Of a stretch of 64,000 nt of DNA, positions 9,701-16,609 are shown one piece after another; positions within the stretch are counted from its first letter, which is position 1; every line of letters begins with the position of its first letter. Made by a program: the position numbers and the translations under genes. This stretch comes from Streptomyces griseicoloratus (GTDB lineage Bacteria > Actinomycetota > Actinomycetes > Streptomycetales > Streptomycetaceae): assembly GCF_014534645.1 (NCBI RefSeq), contig NZ_JACVQF010000223.1:124001-188000 (forward strand), in the 5' to 3' direction. Below the pieces are notes generated by a model that made no database searches, was not told where the DNA came from, and saw only the letters and a program-made list of their open reading frames with translations.

Positions 9701-10332
9701 GGCAGTCCGGCGACGACGTCGAGGAAGTGCCCGGACAGCCGGGACAACAGCCGCCACTGCCGGTCCATCCGGGACTGTGTGGCCCAGCCGATCAGCATCA
9801 TGAAGACCGGAATGAGCGGCAGAGTGGCGACGATGATGGCCGCCGAGACCCAGTCCTCGGTGACGATCCGGGCCAGCACCGCCACCGGCACGACCACCGC
9901 GAGCCCCAACTGCGGGAGGTAGCGCGAGAAGTAGTCGTCGAGGGCGTCGACTCCCCTCGTGGCCAGGGTGACCAGTGACCCGGTGCGCTGCCCGGACAGC
10001 CACCCGGGGCCGAGCGCGGTGGCCCGCTCCAGCAGTCGGCCCCTCAGCTCGGACTTCACCGCCGCGCTCGCCCGGTGCGCGGCGAGCTCGGTGAGCCAGC
10101 CGACCAGCGCACGGCCGCAGGCGACGGCCACCAACAGCAGGAGAGAGGTGCGGAGTTCACCGACGGGCTTGCCGTGCTGGAAGGCGCCCACCACCATCTC
10201 GGCAATCAGCATCGCCTGCGCGACGACCAGTCCGGCGCCCATGGCACCCAGGACGACGACCGCCGCCAGGAAGAACCGGGTCGCGCGCGCATACCGCAGA
10301 AGACGTGGGTCGATAGGTTTCACGTGAAACAT
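6790..10332 (-). CDS. cydDC: Fused CydDC ABC exporter for cytochrome bd assembly
   Basis: One 1180-residue frame joins two ABC half-transporters that are separate genes (cydD, cydC) in most bacteria; the fused form is usual in Streptomyces. The N-half (CydD) has about 6 TM helices, Walker A GPSGAGKST (about 370), signature LSAGQRQRLALARA (about 480) and Walker B VLLLDEPTA. A Pro/Asp-rich linker follows, then the C-half (CydC) with six TM helices, Walker A GPSGSGKTT (about 970), LSGGQRQRLALARA and VLVLDEPAEHLD. CydDC matures cytochrome bd oxidase; thiol export and heme handling have both been proposed. The first codons ATG-TTT-CAC-GTG-AAA lie in a parS site. GTG 10323 with GAAGGG about 11 bases upstream is an alternative start. 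Confidence 0.93.
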   Translation of the reverse strand: MFHVKPIDPRLLRYARATRFFLAAVVVLGAMGAGLVVAQAMLIAEMVVGAFQHGKPVGELRTSLLLLVAVACGRALVGWLTELAAHRASAAVKSELRGRLLERATALGPGWLSGQRTGSLVTLATRGVDALDDYFSRYLPQLGLAVVVPVAVLARIVTEDWVSAAIIVATLPLIPVFMMLIGWATQSRMDRQWRLLSRLSGHFLDVVAGLPTLKVFGRAKAQAESIRRITGEYRQATMRTLRIAFLSSFALELLSTLSVALVAVTIGMRLVHGDMALYDGLVVLVLAPEAYLPLRQVGAQYHAAAEGLSAAEEIFSVLERPVPAPGTGPVPADGALSFEGVTVRYPGRSTDAVSDVSLTVAPGETVALVGPSGAGKSTLLGVLLGFVRPTEGRVRIGGADLADLDPAEWHARVAWVPQRPHLFAGTIAENVRLARPGADDAAVRRALRDAGALDFVDALPEGAGTVLGEDGAGLSAGQRQRLALARAFLADRPVLLLDEPTAALDGATEAEIVAAVRRLAVGRTVLLVVHRPALLEVADRVVRLAEPVSPAVADGTSRALAVRPADGTPDVSSPDASDVRGPDVADDSGPTEPAAGARGGVLARVRAMCGARRGRLGLALLLGSLALGSAVGLMATSGWLISRASQQPPVLYLMVAVTATRAFGIGRAVFRYAERLVSHDAVLRMLADTRVAVYRRLERLAPSGLRSSRRGDLLSRLVADVDALQDYWLRWLLPVGTAVAVCAASVGFTAWLLPEAGAVLAAGLLAAGAGVPLVTGAVARRAERRLAPARGVLATRVTDLLTGTAELTVAGALPARTAEVRRADGTLTRIASRAATATALGDGLTALISGLTVAGAALVGAQAVADGRLAGVAMAVVVLTPLAAFEAVLGLPLAVQYRQRVLRSAERVYEVLDAPEPVQEPERPRQAPVSPFPVVLKGLAARHPGQDREAVSELDLTLDQGRRIAVVGPSGSGKTTLAQVLLRFLDADAGSYTLAGVDAYALDGDDVRGLVGLCAQDAHLFDSSVRENLLLARKDATEAELRDALARARLLEWADGLPDGLDTLVGEHGARLSGGQRQRLALARALLADFPVLVLDEPAEHLDLPTADALTADLLAATEGRTTLLITHRLAGLEAVDEVVVLGEGRVVQRGTFHELAAVPGPLRAMAEREAASELLVEAL
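10317..10330. other. parS site (perfect) over the cydDC start
   Basis: GTTTCACGTGAAAC covers codons 1-6 of cydDC (read as FHVK on the minus strand). It is the first of a pair spaced 38 bp start to start. Confidence 0.95.
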
Positions 10333-10347
10333 GCCCTTCGGTCCCGA

Positions 10348-10375
10348 GGGGTGTGTTTCACGTGAAACACACCCC
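10348..10375. other. parS site (10355-10368) inside a 28-bp perfect palindrome
   Basis: GTTTCACGTGAAAC at 10355-10368 is extended on both sides by GGGGTGT/ACACCCC to a perfect 28-bp palindrome. It lies in the cydB-cydDC gap, where it could also fold as an attenuating hairpin in the minus-strand transcript. Confidence 0.9.
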
Positions 10376-10398
10376 GTGACGGACTCGCTGTGCCGGAC

Positions 10399-11403
10399 TC
10401 AGTGCGCGGGTTCCGCGATGTGCTGGGTGCCGATCCGCTTGCGGAACACCCAGTACGTCCATCCCTGGTAGAGAAGGACCACCGGCATGGCAATGGCAGC
10501 CAGCCACGTCATGATCTTCAGCGTGTAGGCGCTGGACGAGGCGTTGGTGACGGTGAGGCTCCAGTCCGCGTCGAGCGTGGACGGCATGACGTTCGGGAAG
10601 AGCGTGAGGAAGAGCATCGCCACGGCCGCCACGATCGTGACGCCGGACAGTGCGAAGGCCCATCCCTCACGCCCGGCCTGATTCGCCATCAGCGCGACGA
10701 CCAGCGCGGCGACCGCCACCACCAGCGCGACCAGACTCTTGCTGTCACCCTTGTCGGCCTGCGTCCAGACGAGGAAGACCAGGGCCAGCACGGCCGTGAC
10801 GAGGCCGAGACGCAGCGCCAGCGTCCGCGCCCGCCCGCGGATCTCGCCCACGGTCTTGAGGGCCGTGAACACCGTCCCGTGGAAGGTGAACAGTGTCAGC
10901 GTCACCAGGCCGCCCAGGAGGGCGTACGGGTTGAGCAGGTCCCAGACGGTGCCGACGTACTCCAGGTCCTGGTCGATCTTCACGCCCCGGACGATGTTGC
11001 CGAAGGCCACACCCCACAGGAACGCCGGGATGAGCGAGGTCCAGAAGATCGCGGTCTCCCAGTTGCGCTGCCAGTGCTCCTCGGGCCGCTTCGCCCGGTA
11101 CTCGAAGGCGACACCCCGGACGATCAGGCAGAGCAGGATGACCAGCAGGGGCAGGTAGAAGCCGGAGAAGAGCGTGGCGTACCACTCGGGGAAGGCGGCG
11201 AAGGTCGCCCCGCCGGCCGTGAGCAGCCACACCTCGTTGCCGTCCCAGACGGGACCGATCGTGTTGATCAGCACCCGCTTCTCGGCCCGGTTCCGGGCGA
11301 GCAGCTTGGTGAGCACACCGACCCCGAAGTCGAAGCCCTCCAGGAAGAAGTAGCCGGTCCACAGGACGGCGATCAGGACGAACCAGACGTCGTGCAGTTC
11401 CAT
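10399..11403 (-). CDS. cydB: Cytochrome bd ubiquinol/menaquinol oxidase subunit II
   Basis: The 334-residue, strongly hydrophobic protein matches CydB: N-terminal LHDVWFVLIAVLWTGYFFLEGFDFGVG (the typical W-x3-I...FLEGFDFGVG opening) and about 8-9 TM helices. Together with CydA it forms the terminal oxidase that reduces O2 to water with quinol at low oxygen and does not pump protons. It starts 20 bases after cydA and 66 bases before cydDC, an obvious operon cydA-cydB-cydDC on the minus strand. Expression is probably controlled by the Rex-type operator upstream of cydA. Confidence 0.95.
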   Translation of the reverse strand: MELHDVWFVLIAVLWTGYFFLEGFDFGVGVLTKLLARNRAEKRVLINTIGPVWDGNEVWLLTAGGATFAAFPEWYATLFSGFYLPLLVILLCLIVRGVAFEYRAKRPEEHWQRNWETAIFWTSLIPAFLWGVAFGNIVRGVKIDQDLEYVGTVWDLLNPYALLGGLVTLTLFTFHGTVFTALKTVGEIRGRARTLALRLGLVTAVLALVFLVWTQADKGDSKSLVALVVAVAALVVALMANQAGREGWAFALSGVTIVAAVAMLFLTLFPNVMPSTLDADWSLTVTNASSSAYTLKIMTWLAAIAMPVVLLYQGWTYWVFRKRIGTQHIAEPAH

Positions 11404-11423
11404 GACTGTGCAGCTCCCTCGGC

Positions 11424-12929
11424 CTAGTACGAGAAGGCCATCGGCTTGTCGGCGTCACGGGCGTCGCCGCCGATCTTCGTGGGCGGATTGAGGTCGGCCT
11501 CGGTGAGCTCGGGCGGGCCGGCCTTGACGTACTTGACGAGCAGCTTGACCTCGATGACGGCGAGGACGGCGTAGAGCAGGGTGAAGGCGATCATCGAGGT
11601 GAGGACCTCGGCCGTGGAGACACCGGGGGAGACCGCGTCGCGGGTCTGGAACAGGCCGTAGACGACCCACGGCTGACGGCCCATCTCGGTGAAGATCCAG
11701 CCCCAGGAGTTGGCGATCAGCGGGAACGCCATCGTCCAGAGAGCCAGCAGCCAGTACAGCCGGGTGAGCCTCGATCCGAGCGGCTTCTTCAGCAGCACCA
11801 GCTGCGGCACCTCGTCCTCCCCGGTCCGGAAGGCTGCCGGCAGCAGGAACTTCTTCCGCGTCAGCCACAGCCCCAGCAGGCCGAGGGAGAAGGACGCCAT
11901 TCCGAAGCCGATCATCCAGCGGAAGCCCCAGTAGGCGACGGGGACGATGGGCTTGTAGTCACCGGGCCCGAACTTCTCCTGCAGGGCCTCGTTGGTGTCG
12001 TTGATGCCGGGCACGTACGACTCGAAGTCGCTGTGCGCGAGGAAGGACAGCAGGCCGGGTATCTCCAGGGCGACCTTGTTGTGCCCCTTGTCGACGTCGC
12101 CGTAGGCGAACACGGAGAACGGCGCCGGCTTCTCGCCGTCCCACAGTGCCTCGGCTGCGGCCATCTTCATCGGCTGCTGCTCGTACATGACCTTGCCGAG
12201 GGTGTCTCCGCTGATCGCGGTGAGCATGCCGCCGACCGCGAGGGTGACCAGACCGAGCCGGAGCGACGTCCGCATCACCGGGATGTGCTTCTTGCGCATC
12301 AGGTGGAAGGCGGCGATACCCACCATGAAGGCGCCGCCCGTCAGGAAGGCCGCCGAGAAGCTGTGGAAGACCTGGTTGAGCGTGGTGTTCTGGGTGAGGA
12401 CCTGCCAGAAGTCCGTGAGTTCGGCGCGGCCCTTCTCCTCGTTGAACCGGTAGCCGACGGGGTGCTGCATCCAGGAGTTGGCCGCGAGGATGAAGTACGC
12501 CGACAGGAGAGTGCCGATCGAGACCATCCAGATGCAGGCCAGGTGGATCTTCTTCGGCAGCTTGTCCCAGCCGAAGATCCACAGGCCGATGAAGGTGGAC
12601 TCGAAGAAGAAGGCGATCAGGGCCTCGAAGGCGAGCGGCGCCCCGAAGACGTCCCCGACGAACCGGGAGTAGTCGGACCAGTTCATGCCGAACTGGAACT
12701 CCTGCACGATGCCGGTGACCACGCCCATGGCGATGTTGATCAGGAAGAGCTTGCCCCAGAACTTGGTCGCCCGGAGGTACTTCTCCTTGCCCGTGCGCAC
12801 CCAGGCGGTCTCCAGTCCGGCCGTGAGGGCGGCCAGCGAGATCGTCAGGGGAACGAACAGGAAGTGGTAGACGGTGGTGATGCCGAACTGCCAGCGCGCC
12901 AGCGTCTCCGGCGCCAATGCCATGTCCAC
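11424..12929 (-). CDS. cydA: Cytochrome bd oxidase subunit I
   Basis: This protein of about 501 residues has the CydA pattern: ALAPETLARWQFGITTVYHFLFVPLTISLA at the start (His for heme ligation in TTVYHFLF), GRQPWVVYGLFQTRDAVS, and about 9 TM helices. It carries hemes b558, b595 and d and the quinol-binding Q-loop (about residues 250-330). I place the start at GTG 12929 because AAGGAGA sits 9 bases upstream. ATG 12923 two codons later is possible, and the frame is open to 12956 without a better site. It is the first gene of the bd-oxidase operon. Confidence 0.95.
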   Translation of the reverse strand: MDMALAPETLARWQFGITTVYHFLFVPLTISLAALTAGLETAWVRTGKEKYLRATKFWGKLFLINIAMGVVTGIVQEFQFGMNWSDYSRFVGDVFGAPLAFEALIAFFFESTFIGLWIFGWDKLPKKIHLACIWMVSIGTLLSAYFILAANSWMQHPVGYRFNEEKGRAELTDFWQVLTQNTTLNQVFHSFSAAFLTGGAFMVGIAAFHLMRKKHIPVMRTSLRLGLVTLAVGGMLTAISGDTLGKVMYEQQPMKMAAAEALWDGEKPAPFSVFAYGDVDKGHNKVALEIPGLLSFLAHSDFESYVPGINDTNEALQEKFGPGDYKPIVPVAYWGFRWMIGFGMASFSLGLLGLWLTRKKFLLPAAFRTGEDEVPQLVLLKKPLGSRLTRLYWLLALWTMAFPLIANSWGWIFTEMGRQPWVVYGLFQTRDAVSPGVSTAEVLTSMIAFTLLYAVLAVIEVKLLVKYVKAGPPELTEADLNPPTKIGGDARDADKPMAFSY

Positions 12930-13020
12930 GTCGTCGGTCTCCTTACATCGCCACATCGCCGTGGGTCAGCGGCACTTTGTGCGTGTATGTCGCACCTAAC
13001 TTGGGAGCAAGCAGACACGC

Positions 13021-13038
13021 TTGTGAACGCGTTCACAT
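13021..13038. promoter_or_regulatory. Rex-type operator (ROP) upstream of cydA
   Basis: TTGTGAACGCGTTCACAT matches the Rex consensus TTGTGAANNNNTTCACAA at every specified base but the last. A further half-site TTCACAAG follows at 13038-13045. It lies 92 bases upstream of the cydA start. Rex is the NADH/NAD+-responsive repressor known to control cyd genes in S. coelicolor. Binding here is inferred from sequence. Confidence 0.85.
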
Positions 13039-13139
13039 TCACAAGCAATTATGACGTACCGATTTTCGACGCCGGAAGGGGGGTCCCCTGTGACGTCAAC
13101 CCCTTGGCAAGAACTTCAACATCTTGTTGAATCCGCCGC

Positions 13140-13544
13140 ATGACCACAGAGACGCCGATCACACGGCAGACACGGATACGGATCTCCTGGCCCGCGGGTC
13201 ACCTCACCGCGGACCTTCACGACACCCCGTGCACGCAGGCCCTCCTCAAGGCACTGCCGCTCACCTCCACTGCCCGCACATGGGGCGAGGAGGTGTACTT
13301 CGATACAGGAGTGTCGGTTTCACGTGAAACGGACGCCCGGCAGGTCGTCGAGCCGGGCACCGTCGCCTTCTGGACCGACGGGGACGCCCTGGCCCTCCCC
13401 TATGGGCCGACGCCGATCTCACGGGCGGACGAATGCCGCCTCGCGAGCCCGTGCAACATCCTCGGCCGCCTCGACGGCGACCCGCGCCTGCTGGCGACGG
13501 TGCGCGACGGCGACCCGGTACGCGTGGAGCGCGTGGGCGCCTGA
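13140..13544 (+). CDS. Cyclophilin-like fold protein (COG2164/DUF369 type)
   Basis: The 134-residue protein matches the small cyclophilin-like family: RIRISWPAGHLTADLHDTP at the N-terminus, TWGEEVYFDTGV, and the core PGTVAFWTDGDALALPYGPTPIS followed by CNILGRL. These proteins have the cyclophilin beta-barrel, but members are not known to be prolyl isomerases and the function is unknown. Codons 60-64 (GTT TCA CGT GAA AC) are a parS site giving VSRET, inserted between the strand EEVYFDTGVS and VVEPGT. It is transcribed divergently from cydA across the Rex operator region and may share that control. No clear ribosome site precedes ATG 13140. Confidence 0.75.
   Translation: MTTETPITRQTRIRISWPAGHLTADLHDTPCTQALLKALPLTSTARTWGEEVYFDTGVSVSRETDARQVVEPGTVAFWTDGDALALPYGPTPISRADECRLASPCNILGRLDGDPRLLATVRDGDPVRVERVGA
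13317..13330. other. parS site (perfect), inside a coding sequence
   Basis: GTTTCACGTGAAAC in the cyclophilin-like gene, read as Val-Ser-Arg-Glu-Thr. The same reading phase is used in the anti-sigma gene and in parB. Confidence 0.95.
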
Positions 13545-13614
13545 GCACGACGGCCGACCCGGCGCGCTGCGCCTGGGCCGACCCGCCGCCCCGTCGCCCG
13601 GTAGGCCCCGCGGC

Positions 13615-14694
13615 CTACCGCTCCCTGCGGAACGCCTCCGCCGCCTTCAGGAAGATGTCGTTCGCCTCGCTCTCCCCGACCGTGACCCGCACACCCTCGC
13701 CCGGGAACGGCCGGACGACCACGCCGGCCTGCTCGCACGCGTCCGCGAAGGCGACCGTGCGCTCCCCCAGCCGCAACCACACGAAGTTGGCCTGGGTCTC
13801 CGGCACCGTCCAGCCCTGGGCGCGCAGCGCGTCGACCACGCGCGTGCGCTCGCACACCAGTGAGCCGACCCGGCCCAGCAACTCGTCCTCGGCCCGGAGC
13901 GAGGCGATGGCCGCCTCCTGCGCGAGCTGGCTCACCCCGAAGGGCACCGCGGTCTTGCGCAGTGCCGCCGCCACCGGCTCGTGGGCGATCGCGAAGCCGA
14001 CGCGCAGGCCGGCGAGGCCGTACGCCTTGGAGAAGGTCCGCAGGACACAGACATTGGGCCGCCGGCGGTAGAGCTCGACACCGTCCGGCACCTCGGGGTC
14101 GCGGATGAACTCGCGGTACGCCTCGTCGAGGACCACGAGCACATCGCCGGGCACCCGGTCGAGGAACCGCTCCAGCTCGGCGCGCCGCACCACCGTGCCC
14201 GTCGGGTTGTTGGGGTTGCAGACGAAGATCAGCCGGGTCCGGTCGGTGATCGCCTCCGCCATCGCGTCCAGGTCGTGCACATCGCCCGGGGTCAGCGGCA
14301 CCCGTACCGACGTCGCGCCGCTGATCTGCGTGATGATCGGGTACGCCTCGAAGGAGCGCCAGGCGTAGATCACCTCGTCACCCGGGCCGGAGGTCGCCTG
14401 GATCAGCTGCTGGGCCACACCGACCGACCCGGTACCGGTGGACAGGTGGGAGAGCGGGACGCCGAACCGTTCCGACAGCTCGTTCATCAGGGCCGTACAG
14501 GCCATGTCCGGGTAGCGGTTGAACGACGAGGCCGCGGCCGTCACCGTCTCCATCACGCCCGGGAGGGGCGGATAGGGGTTCTCGTTGGAGGACAGCTTGT
14601 AGGCCACCGGACCGTCGGCGGCGGCGGGCTTGCCCGGCTTGTAGGTGGGAATACCCTCCAGCTCGGCGCGCAGCTTGGGGCTCGTCTCGCTCAC
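13615..14694 (-). CDS. hisC: Histidinol-phosphate/aromatic aminotransferase
   Basis: This is a 359-residue fold-type I PLP aminotransferase. Family features are [52 protein letters not shown] and the PLP-lysine motif [15 protein letters not shown] (Lys at about 222). HisC makes L-histidinol phosphate; this Streptomyces copy stands outside a his operon, so a role as aromatic amino acid aminotransferase is equally possible. The start is GTG 14694, preceded by AGGAGG 6 bases upstream. A second in-frame start, ATG 14724, also has AGGAG at good spacing and would add [10 protein letters not shown]. It is monocistronic and divergent from the LacI gene. Confidence 0.88.
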   Translation of the reverse strand: MSETSPKLRAELEGIPTYKPGKPAAADGPVAYKLSSNENPYPPLPGVMETVTAAASSFNRYPDMACTALMNELSERFGVPLSHLSTGTGSVGVAQQLIQATSGPGDEVIYAWRSFEAYPIITQISGATSVRVPLTPGDVHDLDAMAEAITDRTRLIFVCNPNNPTGTVVRRAELERFLDRVPGDVLVVLDEAYREFIRDPEVPDGVELYRRRPNVCVLRTFSKAYGLAGLRVGFAIAHEPVAAALRKTAVPFGVSQLAQEAAIASLRAEDELLGRVGSLVCERTRVVDALRAQGWTVPETQANFVWLRLGERTVAFADACEQAGVVVRPFPGEGVRVTVGESEANDIFLKAAEAFRRER

Positions 14695-14982
14695 CGCAGT
14701 CCTCCTCGTGACCACCACCGGCATCGAATACTCCTCACCTTATGAGGATTCGGCGCCGCTGCGTATAGGTGGGGAACGACCTCATCCGTCACACCGGCAT
14801 CAGGGGCATCAGTACACGAAGGCGCACGATTCGGGGGGCGCGCCGCACATATATCTACGCGCCGGTAGCTCACGCCGTGGCGCGCATCCCCCGTGAAGGT
14901 GAGTTGAGACCTCTTCGCAACATCGGCGACTCGACAGGCCCCCGTACGCCGACAGGCCACGTACTGGGGTGCGGACCCTCAA

Positions 14983-15020
14983 TTGACTTGCTTTCAAAGG
15001 CCATTGATCATAAATGATCA
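14983..15020 (+). promoter_or_regulatory. Promoter with overlapping inverted repeat, lacI-type gene
   Basis: TTGACT (14983-14988), a 17-bp spacer and GATCAT (15006-15011) form a good -35/-10 pair. The -10 lies in the inverted repeat TGATCAT-AA-ATGATCA (15005-15020), which looks like an operator, possibly for autoregulation. The rest of the 400-bp gap between hisC and this gene (14695-15095) shows only short repeats and the shared 14-mer at 15042. Confidence 0.6.
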
Positions 15021-15041
15021 TGCAGAAACGTGCCTGTCAAC

Positions 15042-15055
15042 GCGTGCATATGCGT
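15042..15055. promoter_or_regulatory. Second copy of the GCGTGCATATGCGT element
   Basis: Identical over 14 bases to 2904-2917. It lies 40 bases upstream of ATG 15096. The AT-rich palindromic core GCATATGC is rare in such GC-rich DNA. Confidence 0.4.
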
Positions 15056-15095
15056 CCGCCCTACCCCGCCGCATGAGCCCTACTATCGGCTCGCC

Positions 15096-16208
15096 ATGAC
15101 AGCAGCAGGGAAGCACCAGGTGAGCCGCGCGGAAACCTCACGTCGAGGCAGCCGGCCGGGTCGGGCGGGCATCAGGGACGTCGCCGCCGCCGCCGGAGTC
15201 TCCATCACAACCGTCTCCGATGCCCTCAACGGCAAGGGCCGGCTCCCGGATGCCACCCGGCGCCATGTCCGCGAGGTCGCCGACCGGCTGGGGTACCGCC
15301 CCTCGGCCGCCGCCCGTACGCTCCGCACCGGCAAGTCGGGACTCATCGGCCTGACCGTGACGACGTACGGGGATGAACCTTTCACCTTCACCGAATTCGC
15401 GTACTTCGCGGAGATGGCGCGCGCCGCCACCTCGGCCGCGCTGGCCCGCGGCTACGCCCTCGTCATCCTCCCGGCGACCTCCCGTCACGACGTGTGGTCC
15501 AACGTCGCCCTCGACGGCACGGTCGTCATCGACCCCTCCGACCACGATCCGGTCGTCAGCGAGCTGGTACGCCAGGGCTTACCGGTCGTCTCCGACGGCC
15601 GCCCGGCCGGTTCGCTCCCCGTCACCGCCTGGGTCGACAACGACCACGAGGCCGCCGTACTCGGCATCCTCGACCACCTGGCAGCCGCCGGCGCCCGCCG
15701 TATCGGCCTGCTCACCGGCACCACGACCGACACCTACACCCACCTGTCGACCACCGCGTACCTGCGCTGGTGCGAGCGCGTCGGCCAGGACCCGGTGTAC
15801 GAGGCCTACCCGGCGCACGATCCGTGCGCGGGCGCCGTCGCCGCCGACCGGCTGCTCGCCCGCCCCGACCGCCCCGACGCCGTCTACGGCCTCTTCGACC
15901 CCAACGGCACCGATCTGCTCGCCGCCGCCCGCCGCTACGGGCTGCGCGTCCCGGAGGACCTGCTGCTGGTCTGCTGCAGCGAGTCCAACGTGTACGCCAG
16001 CACCGACCCGGCCATCACCACGCTCTCCCTGAAACCGCGCCGGATCGGCACGGCGGTGGTCCAGCTCCTCATCGACGCCATCGAGGGGGTCGAGTCGGAC
16101 CAGCCGGTGCAGCAGGTGATACCGACCGAGCTGATCGTGCGGACGTCGTCGCAGCGCCGCCCGCCCCGCACGACCGTCAGCCCGCCGCGGTCACCCGAGC
16201 GCGAATAG
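15096..16208 (+). CDS. LacI-family transcriptional regulator
   Basis: The 370-residue protein has the LacI layout: DNA-binding HTH AGIRDVAAAAGVSITTVSDALNGKGRLPDATRRHV (about residues 24-60, with hinge helix RPSAAARTLRTGKSG) and a C-terminal periplasmic-binding-protein-like sensor domain ending EGVESDQPVQQVIPTELIVRTSS. The effector is unknown, and no sugar operon adjoins. I use ATG 15096 because the HTH follows directly. TACTAT at 15081 ends 9 bases before it, so a short-leader or leaderless transcript is also possible. The frame is open back to GTG 15030. It may autoregulate through the TGATCAT repeat or the GCATATGC element. Confidence 0.9.
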   Translation: MTAAGKHQVSRAETSRRGSRPGRAGIRDVAAAAGVSITTVSDALNGKGRLPDATRRHVREVADRLGYRPSAAARTLRTGKSGLIGLTVTTYGDEPFTFTEFAYFAEMARAATSAALARGYALVILPATSRHDVWSNVALDGTVVIDPSDHDPVVSELVRQGLPVVSDGRPAGSLPVTAWVDNDHEAAVLGILDHLAAAGARRIGLLTGTTTDTYTHLSTTAYLRWCERVGQDPVYEAYPAHDPCAGAVAADRLLARPDRPDAVYGLFDPNGTDLLAAARRYGLRVPEDLLLVCCSESNVYASTDPAITTLSLKPRRIGTAVVQLLIDAIEGVESDQPVQQVIPTELIVRTSSQRRPPRTTVSPPRSPERE

Positions 16209-16276
16209 GGCACCGGGCCCGCGTAAGGCACAGGGCCCGCTAGGGCCCAGCCCCCACGTAGGGCACAGGCCCCGCG
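16206..16276. repeat. Three imperfect 18-bp direct repeats
   Basis: TAGGGCACCGGGCCCGCG (16206), TAAGGCACAGGGCCCGCT (16224) and TAGGGCACAGGCCCCGCG (16259) follow the LacI-type stop codon, with a partial unit between the second and third. Origin unknown. The first unit overlaps the stop. Confidence 0.6.
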
Positions 16277-16283
16277 AAAGCCC

Positions 16284-16312
16284 GGCTCCGGGCGCGATCC
16301 GTACCCGGAGCC
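16284..16312 (+). terminator. Terminator hairpin after the lacI-type gene
   Basis: GGCTCCGGG (16284-16292) pairs perfectly with CCCGGAGCC (16304-16312) over an 11-base loop. No T-tract follows, as is usual in Streptomyces. Apart from this hairpin, the direct repeats and a likely TATGAT box at 16528, I see nothing else in the 400-bp gap 16209-16609. Confidence 0.6.
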
Positions 16313-16609
16313 CCGACGGCATCGCGGGTTCGGCACGAGGCGGAAGGCGGACGCGCGCGACGTGGCCGCACGGCCGTCACCGGAGCGATCGCGCCACGGT
16401 GACACCATGGTCACGTGGTGGTCGCGGACGGTCGAACCCCGGCCCAATCGGGGCGAAAGCCGCGGTGAACCGGAGTCCTGCTCTGATTCACCACCCCTGG
16501 GTCATCACACAGCGCGATCCGCATTCCTATGATGGGCCCACGACACCGCGGGCCGCTGCGACCAGGCAGTCCGAAGCGGTGCAGATGCGGCGCAATGGTG
16601 GAGGGGTCG

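Noticed and set aside
6730-9978. A 1082-codon open frame on the plus strand opposite cydDC
   Set aside because: It mirrors the GC-rich codons of cydDC. Its translation is low-complexity Arg/Gly/Gln without domains.
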